A DNA stretch of 64,000 nt from Phalacrocorax aristotelis (lineage: Eukaryota; Chordata; Aves; Suliformes; Phalacrocoracidae). Shown one piece after another: positions 51,301 to 63,300 of the stretch (position 1 is the first letter of the stretch; each line of letters begins with the position of its first letter). The translations under genes were made by a program, and so were the position numbers. The stretch is taken from assembly GCF_949628215.1 (NCBI RefSeq), contig NC_134311.1:24056582-24120581 (forward strand), read 5' to 3'. Under the pieces are notes generated by a model that was given only the letters and a program-made list of their open reading frames with translations, had not been told where the DNA came from and ran no database searches.

Positions 51301-54300
51301 TCTGATTTCATTATGGCACACACTGCTAAAAGCAGACCCTCCACTCAAACACTTCAAGTTTAAAAACATGCAAGAAGATAAAATTTGAGATCAAAGAAAG
51401 TAACTTTTTCATGTAGGAAGTATAATGAGACACTAGAAAAAGCAGGAAGTTCAATTAAAAAGATAAGGAGAAAAAAAGAGCGATGGCTCAGTTCTCCTTC
51501 ATGTGAAACATGACATCCTTTCCCTTGATAACCCCTGTGCTTGAATTAATTTATTATTACATATTTGATAGCCGTTGCAATCCAAGCAGTAACTGGTCAA
51601 ACAGGTCAAAATAGCACATACAACTTTGTTGCTATGAAGCCTGAAAATTAGACACTTACATTTCTAACACAGTCTTCAGCTGTTCAAGTTTTGCTTTACT
51701 TTCTTCAATTTCAGAATCATTGTTTTGTCCCAGTTCTACAAGGAGTTGCCTTGCTATGTCAAGCACTTCCTACAGAAAAGAAACACAGGATTTACTTAAA
51801 TAATATTCTACTTAAAAAATACCACAGCAAGAAAATGAAGACAAACTTGCCTGCAACTGTTTTGGTTTTTTCAGTTTTAGTTTTCCGGATTTATATCCAT
51901 CACATTTTTCAAACAGATCAAAAAACCTTTAAGAAAAAAAAATTGATTAAAAACCCCACAGTTAATAAGTTAAAATATTACTTGAACAGGTGGCTCTTAA
52001 ATTAGTAGTCTGAAATTAGCACCTTCAGACTATTTGAAAAGCACATTAAAACCTGCATTACAGAGGTCAAATCTACCTTTTAATAAATCCCATTTCCCAA
52101 GAAAGTCTGTGATACATTAGAGAAATAAGAGCACTAAAAGTGTTCTCTTACTGACTTGCTGAGTGTTAAGAAGAAAGGGGGGGGGAAGATATTCTATATA
52201 TCAGATGACATAATATTCAAATATACAGCTAAGTCAATGCTTAATCTTCAAGAATGACCCTGAACAGAAGTAGGGACCAAAAACAGCAAATCAGCAGTCC
52301 TGCACATTTACAGCATGTATGTCTGAATGCAAGAATCTAGTGCCAAAACAATTAATTACTTTTTACTGAAATTACAACTAATTCAGGGCCAATTCTGTAA
52401 GGAAATTTATGAACACTAACCTAAAGATGGTCTTGATGGCATGAAAAGCCAAAATCAGGACTCAATAGTCTGAACGACTATTAAGCAGGTATTCCTTATT
52501 GCAGTGCTGGACGCACAGGGGATCACTCCTCCCAGCGTGTGTGTCCGCACAGGGTTAGTTGCATAACTTATACAAGCTTTATATACATATTCATTAGTTC
52601 TCTGAGAACTCGTTATCATATGCAAATGTCCTTTGCGCATGCCTGTTGGTGTATCCGGGTGGTCAGCAGGGGTCTCTGGATGAGGGATCTACTCTTCCTC
52701 ACTGTGTCCGCTAGTTACCTTTTGCTTTCGTGCAAACTCAGTTCTGAGATTACGTATGTACTGTCCTTGAGGGATAGTCTGTTCTGGTTTAGTGTTTCCT
52801 CTGCAGTTCCTTATCTTTATGGTTCTGTACATCTGCTTTTCTAAGTCAAACGTTGTCGTAAATTTTTGTTTAGGCACTTCTTGTCTTGAAGCCTTTCTGA
52901 CTCCCCCAAAGCAGCAAGTTTCAGTCACAACAGTTCTAACTTTCTAACTCTATCAGTATCTACCGGAAATTCAGAGTTATCAAATCTTGACAAAAGGACA
53001 AAAAGATGGTGCAGTAAGATGACAGCTCACACAAGAACAGTTATGATAAAGAGAGAAAGGCCGAAGTCACAGTCAAATGGTGAAACAGTGTTGTGTTTTA
53101 ACCTGGCAGGCAGCTAAACACCACACAGCCGCTCACTCGCCCCAACTCCCCTCCAGTGGGATGGGGGAGAAAATTGGAAGAGCAAAAGTAAGAAAAGTTG
53201 TGGTTGAGATTAAAACAGTTTAATTATTGAAATATAACAACAACAACAACATTAATAATGTAATGAAAAGGACAACGAAAGAGAGAGAGAAGTGAAACCC
53301 AGGGAAAAAACACGCGATGCAACCGCTCACCAACCGCTGACTGATGCTGCCAGTCCCCAAGCCTCCGTCGCTGCCCCCCACCAGCCAACTCCCCCCAGTT
53401 AATATATTGGCCATGACATCATATGATAAGGAATATCCTTTTGCCAGTTTGGATCAGCTCTCTTGGCTCTGTCCACCTCTCCTCCCAGCTTCTTGTGCAC
53501 CTGGCAGAGCATGGGAAGCTGGGAAAGTCCTTGACAAGTATAAGCACTACCTAGCAACAACTAAAACATCAGCGTGTTATCAACATTTTTCTCACACTAA
53601 ATCCAAAACACAGCACTGTACCAGCTACTAGGAAGAAAATTAACTCTATCCCAGCCAAAACCAGGACAGCCAGAAATATTCTCTGCTTCATTATTTTGAA
53701 TAATGAGATCTATAAAGACAAATGCATTTTCATTAAGACCAAGCAGGACTGTTCACCAGGCACAGCCTGTGATGAAGGAAGTCTGCAGAAGTAATTTGAC
53801 AGTCCTGTTAGAAAGAGACATGCATGCTTATTAATTAGCTGCAACATCAGTTATTTTTAGAACAAAACAATAAACAACTTGTGTGATGCAATTCCTGCTC
53901 AATCCATTGCTTGCACATGCCCCAGAAATGAACTCTGCTCTAAAGCATTCAAACTAATTTTTACCAAGATTCTACTTACCTCTGATGTTTTACTTCCATT
54001 TTCATTTTTTGTTTTGGTGTTCGGTCCCCATGGCGTATTACAGCTATAACACACCTAAGCTCCATCCTGAAATTTCAAGAGAGTTATATTTCACAATTCT
54101 ATATGTGATGGTCTTTTATTTAACATTAAAACCACCACAAATCAAGACAATTGACAAAGTCGTAATTATCTGACATAACTACAGAAGTGATGGAAGGATA
54201 TGCAAGAATATAAGGTTAACTGAAAATGGTGTAAGATATAAAATATAAATACTGATTTTAAGAGTGGGGTAACTACAGAATATCTACTTTAAGTAGTTTT

Positions 54301-57300
54301 TAAAACAACGATTTTGAGATTCATTAAATGAGGGAGCATGTTTAGTAGAAGTGCATATTAAGTTGGTGCTGGAACAATGATTAGCAGTGAAGGAAGCTAC
54401 GCATAGAAGACACTACACTTGAAAATCTGCTGTTCTGTACTCAGCTTGACTAAGGGTCAGAAACTCTGATTGCTGGCATAGCAATTGTGATTCCTTCCTT
54501 GTTTTCATCACACAAAACAAGCATTCATAGGCCAAAGTGGGCACACCTTGTGAAAAGAAAAAAAAATTCACACAAAAGTTACATTAGGAGATTGCACAAT
54601 TCAGGTGTAGCTATTATTTTCTTACATTGTTCCAGAGGTGGTTGGCACAATAGGGATGTCTTCAGCTTCCAGAGGAATTGACCATGGTATCTGAAACTGG
54701 GGAGCAAGTTCTCTCATTACGATATTTCTAGAAAAGGGGTTAAGAAGAAAAAAAAACAAGTTTAAAGCACAGCTTATACAACACATACAAACTCCAAACC
54801 AAATAGATAATATACACATGCATTTTTACCAACGTGGTTTTAAAGTACTAGTGGTCATGAACCTCTAGATGCATATTCTTCTTTTAATTGTATAATAAAA
54901 ACCTTCTTGAACAACAGTTTAAAGCTACTACCACTGCTACAGAGACAACAGTAGCCTAATGGCCCTGGATTTGTAAGAAGCTTCAGTTTTTGAACTCCAG
55001 TTCCTAAATGAGTTCCTTGGATATGATTTAATCTTGTTCATGTAAATATTCAGATACCCGACTCCATTGCCTAACTGAAAGTCCCCAGTAATTAGCAAGC
55101 CATTGTCATCAAAGTGTAACTGGTACCTTGAGTTGTAATTTCTCAAAAGTTTCCGTGATAGAACTGGAAAAATAGGTAAAGTCTCTGGTCAAAACTACAA
55201 AACAGTAACACTGTGACCCACCTACAGAAGGTTATTAAACCTTGCTAATGTTCTGTTTCCCAAGTATTTAATCAAATTATACTGAACTTCAGATTAACAT
55301 CTACATAAGAAGCAGTAAGACTGAGGAAAAAAACTGTGCATCTTAAAGTAACATACACCAAGACTTAATTTCTAAAAAGCTGGAAAAAAATCTATTGTTA
55401 CTTAACACTGCAACAAATTACCTTAAGGAATAAAGCATAATTCAACAGCAACAACAATTGGAATAAAGAGAAATCAAAATGGTTCTGAGAATAACTCTAA
55501 CTCAAAAAGTGGCCTAAACCAACAGGACTACAGTTGTTATCTAGAATTTCAGCTTAGCTCTCCCTCCATTTAATAAGATCCTAGACCATTTGATAATGCA
55601 GAAAGCCATGCTGGGTCTTATCAGTGCAATCTTACTCTAAAGCTAGTTTAACTGGCCAAAATGGGATCAGTCCACTTTGAGGGCAACACTTCTTTGGCAT
55701 AGAGTTCACTACCCAATTCTGTATGATCCCTTGTTGTACCTTTTTTCGCTCTCAGCAGCAGAGAGAAGGTGGTATGACAGAAAACACCTTGATACTTGTC
55801 ATGGTTTAACCCTAGCCAGCAACTAAGCACCACACAGCCGCTCGCTTACTCTCCCCACCCCAGTGGGATGGGGGAGAGAACTGGAGGGTCAAAAGTACAA
55901 AAACTTGTGGGTTAAGGTAAAAACAGTTTAATAATTATAATAATAATAATAGCAATGTAATTAAAAGGAAAACAAGAGAAAGAAAGAGAGGAGCAAAACC
56001 CAGGGGGAAAACAAGCAACACAAGTGCTCACCAACTGCTGACTGACGCTGCCCATCCCCGAGCTGCCATCGCTGCCCCGCACTGGCCAACTCCCCCCAGC
56101 TTTTTATACTGAGCATGACATCACATGATATGGACTATCCCTTTGGCTGGTTTGGGTCAGCTGCCTCAGCTGTGCTCCCACCCTCCCAGCTTCTGGTGTG
56201 CCTGGCAGAGCACGGGAAGCTGGAAAAGTCCTTGACAAGTATAAGCACTACCTAGCAACAACTAAAACATCAGCTTGTTATCAACATTTTTCTCACACTA
56301 AATCCAAAACACAGCACTGTACCAGCTACTAGGAAGAAAATTAACTCTATCCCAGCCGAAACCAGGACAATACTACATCAGTTTGGATTTACCAGTATGA
56401 AACCCACAAATACAAAAGTATACACCAGTTTCAGATCAGGGACAACGTACATTAATTTGGGCACATCTTAAACAGCAGGAAGCATAACCTTTCAATAGGG
56501 CTTCTCCACTTCAAAAAAAATCTCAACTCCCTTTAAGAACTTAATCTGTCTTTCAAAATACTTACTGAGTTAGCTTTAAGTGTTCACAAATCACTCAGAC
56601 TCAGATGTTTACAATTATTTTAGGAATAAGGGCTTTATTTAGGATTTGTTTATTGATTTAGAGCTCTTAAATATTTTAATTTTTATTATTTAATTTAATT
56701 ACTTTTTTAAATATTTCATTTTAAATATTTGGTTTAGGAATAAGGAATAAGTAGTACATAAACTGTAGTCACATACAATGGAGCTAATAGGTAAAACTCC
56801 TGAAATGAATCAGTAAAGCCTTACCCCAGTATCTTAGCACAATCATCATAGTATTTCATGGAGTTTTTCACAAAACTGAAGCCATTCACATCACAGACAT
56901 AGGACTGTCCATTAGCACGCAGTAAATCAAAGCCACAAACCGTTTGCTGTTTGTAAAAATAAAAGTTCAAGTCATTGATCACCTTCCTTAAGATTGCTTA
57001 TTCTAAATAAACCTTATATTTTAACATGGTATTCATCTGAACACATGACAAAAATATGACAGATTTTATACTTAGTACGTTTTCCTAGTTCCATCTTAGG
57101 TTCACTTGTGTCATACGAACATCTTCCTGTTTTTAACTTTATATCCCCAGCTTGATTTTACCCCTCCTACATACCCCTTGAGGGTCAAGGTCACATGCAC
57201 ACAAACTTAACCTTCAAAATTTGTGGCATAAGCAATGATGGGCATACAAATCCTCTATTCTGACAGTGGTTTTCCCCTAACACATAGTTTTTAAGGGTGG

Positions 57301-60300
57301 TAGGCAAGAAATGACAAAATGTTGATATGAACATTTTTGTCCACATTTAAATTTGACAGGATAGTTTTGACACTGACATAATAATGACATTATTAGTACA
57401 CGATACTAGATGCTATTTCAACAGATTACTTTTTGGTATCTCAAAGCCCACTTTGCTAGGTGATAGAGTTTCACACCCCAAAGGCTCCAGAATGCCATCA
57501 CAGTTACAGACAGGTAATGAAACAGACTGAAAGACAGCCTTGTTACAAGACAAATGAAGGGAGGGTAATAAATTGCATGACGTTATGAACAAAGGAATAA
57601 AGGAAATAAAGAAAACCTACTTGTGTCAGTACCAAATTATCATTTAATTGGGCCCAATGTAAACACTAGGTAACAGAAGTTAGAAAAACTTGTGTGTTTT
57701 GTTTAGTTACAAACCATTACCAAAACGTGTGAACATACTATGTATAGAACAGATACACTGTGGACTAGCAAAGCACAACAGGAACATATGAATTCAGGAA
57801 ACTCATCCAACATAAGCAACCCATCCAGAACTTCTCAACACATTAAAGGAAGGATTCTTCCAAAATAAATTTTAAAAAAAAAAAAAAAGTGGACGTGGAA
57901 GTTAAACTTTTCACTTTCCTAGGAGTTCTGCAGCAATTATCGCTGCTGGTTGTGTGCACTAAAACCCTACAGAAGTTTCATGTAATAAACAATTAATTAA
58001 CACTAAGTGTTTGATCAGATAGGAAAGTAATCAGCTTACTTTAAAGGCAAGGCATACTTTCCAAGCAATTAACTTCTCTCTTGCATTCAGGATGACTGGA
58101 TACCTCACTTCTTTTCCTTCACTATCTCGTTCTACCTTGCCATCCAGAGCTGGAGACTTCCGGGCTTCAGCATGAGCGTAGTCTGGACCTACCGTGTACA
58201 CCTTTATTGAAAAACAGTAACTCTTGATTCAGTGCAATTAAATTACAGCTCTGCATACATCTTGCTAAATTTATCTTGGATGCGTTAATGACTTCAAAAG
58301 ATACTAGCTGCTTTCATCATTGATAATGTCACTGTAAAATACCTTCCTCAACTGCATTCTCTGCCTTCAGAGAAAACCCATCATTTACTGACAACCTAGG
58401 ATAAAACAAGAGGAGAAAACAGCTGGAGTACAGGTAAAGAGAAACAGTAATTGTAAAACCTGATGAATAAAAATGAATTTCTTAATTATGGTGGTACAGA
58501 GATACAGAATAATGTTTTCCTCTCCAAACATCTGTAGAAATGGAGAGCCGATTGAGAATTATTTCAGTATACTTGACTATGAAAATCTGGCTGAAGGACT
58601 GATTCTCTTTATTAAAAAATATTTTCATCGTTTAGGCAGGACTAAACAAACAGGTAACAAACAGGAGGAACTGAAGCCCTGTGCCCCCTCAGAAGGGTAT
58701 GACATCATAGGAGTAACTGAAACGTGGTGGGACAACTCAAATGACTGGGGGATCGCAATGGACAGTTACAGGCTCTTTCGTAAAGACAGGCAGGGTAGAA
58801 GAGGTGGAGGAGTTGCACTCCACATCAAGGAAAACCTCAAATGTATCAAAGTCAACTACGGTGATTGCAACTGCTCTGTCAAATGCCTCTGGGATAAAGT
58901 CAGGGGTCATATCCAAGCAGGACCTCACAGTGGGCATCTGCTACCAACCTCCTAACCACGATGACAATGCCGATGAAGCGATACTGGGGGCACTAAAGCA
59001 AGCTGCTGGCCAACAGAACCTGCTCCTTATGGGTGACTTCAACTACCCAGACATCTGCTGGAAGAACAATTCGGCAGCTCACATGTCATCCACCAAGTTC
59101 CTGGAATGCGTAGAGGACTGCTTCCTCATACAAATGTTAGATGTGCCAACCAGGAATGAGGCGCTGATGGGCTTGCTGTTCACAAACTGAGAAAACCTGC
59201 TTTGTAATATCTCGGTTAGTGATAGCCTCGGCTGCAGTGATCACAATATTGTGGAGTTCAGGATCCTGCTGAGTGTGCTGAAGGTCACTTCTAAGACAAG
59301 GAATCTGGATTTTAGAAGAGCAAACTTCAGCTCGCTTAGACCCCAGCTGGGAGGGATTCCTTAGGAAGCTTCCATGGAAGACAAAGGAGCTAGTGAGTGC
59401 TGGGAATCCTTAAAGAACTCTCTATGGGAAGCACAAAGCCAGTTTATCCCCTACAAAGGAAAGGGAAGTAAGCAGAGCAAGAGGCCCCCATGGCTCAACC
59501 ATGACCTCCTGGGTCTACTCAAATCCAAAAGGGAAGCACACCAGAAATGGAGAAGTGGAGGATTATCTGTTGAGAACCACAAGGGCATTGCCAGAGAGTG
59601 CAGAGACACAGTTAGAAAAGCAAAAGCCCAATTTTAATTGAAAGCGGCTGTAGACATAAAAAATAACAGGAAAGGTTTCTTCAGGTATGTCAACCATAAG
59701 CAGAAACAGAAGGAAAACCTAGGCCCACTGTTAAACAGAATAGGGGAGTCAGTCACCAGCAATGCTGAAAAGGCAGAGATCCTCAACACTTTCTTCAGCT
59801 CTTTCTTTACCAACACTGTTGGGTCCCAGGCTTTGTTTGGGAATGAAATTGCCGGTTGATCCAAACACTGACCCACCATCAGTGAAGGAAGAGTTAGTAC
59901 ATGAATTATTACAGGAGCCTGACCCCCACAAATCAATGGGCCCTGACGCCATCCACCCGAGGGTGTTGAAAGAGCTGGCTGATGTCATTGCAAGGCCACT
60001 CTCCATAACCTTTGAGAAGTCATGGAGAACGGGGGATGTCCCAGAGGACTGGAGGAAGGCAAACGTTACCCCTATCTACAAGAAAGGCTTGAGGGAGGAT
60101 CCGGGTAACTATAGGCCCATCAGCCTTACCTCAATCCCTGGGAAAGATATGGAACAAATCCCCCTGGGGGCCACCACAAGTCAAATGAAGCACGTGATTG
60201 GGAAAAGCCAACATGGCTTCACTAAGGGCAGATCGTGCTTGACAAACCTGGTGGCCTTCTATGACAAAGTGACTAGCCTGGTTGACATGGTGTAGGCTGT

Positions 60301-63300
60301 GGACATTGTCTACCTGGACTTCTCCAAGGCCTTTGATACGGTCCCCCACAGTCTCCTGCTGGAGAAGTTAATGCGTTATGGCCTACACAAGTGGTCTGTG
60401 CAGTGGGTGGGGAACTGGCTGACAGGCCGCACCCAAAGGGTGGTGATAAATGGCTCCTTTTCCAAGTGGCAACCTGTCACAGGTGGGGTCCCCCAGGGAT
60501 CGATATTGGGCCCAATGTTATTCAACAGCTTTATAAGTGATCTGGATAATGGGATCAAGTGTTGCCTGATGAAGTTTGCAGATAACACCAACATGAGCAG
60601 GGAAGTAGACACTCCAGATGGGAGACCTGCTCTGCAGGGAGATCTGGATGGGCTGGAAGAGTGGGCCAACAGGAACCTTATGAAGTGCAACACGGAGAAG
60701 TGTAAGGTCATGCAACTGGGAAACATCATCCAGGAGTGCAGCACAGACTGGGATCCACCTGGCTGGAGAGCAGCTCTGTGGAAAGGGACCTGGGGGTCCT
60801 GGTGGACAGGAAGCTCTACATGAGTGAACAGTGTGCTGCTGCTGCAGCCAAGAAGGCCAACAGGATGCTGGGTTGCATCAAAAAGGGCATCACCAGCAGA
60901 GAGAAAGAAGTCATTATCCCGCTCTACTCAGCGCTTGTCAGGCCACACCTGGAGTCCTGTGTACAGTTCTGGTCCCCGCTATACAAAAAGGATGTGGACA
61001 GGCTGGAAGGGGTCCAGAGAAGGGCCACCAAGATGACCAAAGGATTGGGAAGCCTGCCATATGAGGATAGGCTGGGAGAACTGGGTTTGTTCAGCCTTGA
61101 GAAAAGGAGGCTTAGAGGGGATCTCATCACCGTGTACCAGTGCAGCTGTTGCAGCACTGTGTACCAGTAGGGGCAGCTACAGAGAAGATGGAGATTCCCT
61201 TTTTACAAGGAGTCACATGGAGAGGACAAGGGGGAATGGACAGAGGTTGCTTTTGGGAGATTCCGATTAGACACAAGGGGGAAATTTTTCACATTGAGGA
61301 GAGTCAACCACTGGAATAATCTCCCCAGGGAAGTGGTTGACTCGGCCACGTTGGACAACTTCAGGAGTCGTCTGGACAGAGTGCTGGGCCATCTTGTGTA
61401 GACTGTGCTCTTCCCAGAAAGGTTGATGATCCCTGTTGTCCGTTCCAACTTGTGATTCTGTGATAGCAAAGATCTGCCCATTTTTAGTATGACAAAGCAG
61501 GGGCTTGAGAGAATGATTGTACTATACTCTTCCACAGCTTTGGTGATCAATGAAACGATTAGTCATACCCTAGAAGATACTTGTCAGCAGCTTTCAAAAA
61601 TGTGTTACTGTCACTGTAATGAGAAACAAAACTCTAAGCTTTAATTAAAAAGTACTCAACTAAACCAGATTATAACAAATACTACCAATTTAGTCAATTC
61701 AGGCAAGAGTGTGAGCTGGGTGAAGCTGCCTAATATAAAGCTGGCAGTCCTTTTACTTTAAGGAAATCCATTATTTATTTGGACTGCTGCTTGTTCACAA
61801 CAGTACAACAAATAGTCTAAAATAGTCCCCACCCCTCAAGTAATCTCTTCAGGTTACAAGAAACTTTTCTTTTTGGAAACAGTTTGCAAAACTCTTACAC
61901 AGGTATCTGTAAACTCAGATAAACCTATTGCAAAGTGTTGCACAGTACAACCATCTGAAGAGTACAGCTTATGAAAACACAGCAACTTAAAGAATGGGGA
62001 ATTTGTCTGAGAATATAAAACAAGCATTCCCCTCATGTATCACCAAGTGAAAGAAGTTGACTGGAATTGATAAAAGGGCTCTTTGGCCTAAGATTGGATT
62101 AAATGTCACACACTCTAAACCTCCACTTTTTGCCTGAAGACAGTAATCTCTCATGCATATTGTACGTTTGTTTCACAGGTCTTGTGATGGGCTTAAAATA
62201 GTCAGAACTAATACAAAGGGAAAGAAAGCAAACTCCACACATGGTGGCTTAACACCTGTTTTGTTATTGCTTTAATTTAGCACTCTTATGATACCTAATC
62301 TTTACACCGTTAAGAAAATAAATGAACAAAAATGTAGAAATAATTACAGATAAGGTTAATGCATCATTTTCTGCAACCTCATACAATTTTAATAAGTTAC
62401 TTTGTTTATTAATTAGAATACTACAATAGTTGGTAAGATCTATTTCAATTACAGATTTCTTTGTAATGTTCAGACAAAATGTCTAGGCAGCATCTGTTTA
62501 CAGAGGAAAGTATATGCTGTTCTGGCACTAATACAATACAAAATAGACAGACAATATGTTGGGTAATAAGTCTCCACCACTCGATTTCAACAACATAAAT
62601 AAAGCTGCTCTACATTACAAGTACTGTGTTTAGCTAGAATAAGAATTACATTCTTTACTTATGAACTGTATCAAAGTTTCATTAAAATTAACCCTTGACA
62701 CAAAGATATACTTTCATCTTCAAAACTGACAAGCTCTTGGAGCACTTGATTGTTCTAAATATAAATAAGAATACGCAGTTGTCATACCTTCACATCAGTG
62801 CCATCTGTAGGCATGAATTCCTCGTAAATATAGGAGCCTGTTTTTCTGACACTGCTTTCAGGGGAATAAACACTGCTTCTGCTACCAATCTGAAATAAAG
62901 ATTTTTCTATTAATAAATTCATAGGCTACTGCCCGAGAAACTTTAAAACTCCTTAAAATGACACACTTACTGAGAAAACAGTTCCTGTACCAAACGAAGC
63001 AAGATCGTTCCCAAAAGATTTTTATAAGATTCTAGAAGTGTGCAGATAGCATATGCTTCTTTACCTAAAAGAATCTGCAGTGGCTGACAATCTACTGCAA
63101 GGAACAAGGGTCTTCATTCAATCTACACGTTCCTCTGAAATTCATTTCCCTCATCTGCCACTACTCCTACACAGATAGTACATGACAAAACAGGTCCCAG
63201 CTAACACGCTGGTAGGACAGAATTACTCTGCAATTCTGTTAGACATCTACAATTTTTCAGTAGCTTTAGTACAATACCCTCACCTTTCGAAAGAGCCTCT

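Noticed and set aside
53089-56369. The two family A LTRs as the two ends of one provirus
   Set aside because: The DNA between them is PPIP5K2 exons and introns, and copy 2 has its own target duplication.
58473-61170. Chain of plus-strand ORFs as a host gene or provirus
   Set aside because: They match the CR1 endonuclease and RT, end in a CR1 tail, and show no gag, protease or LTR.
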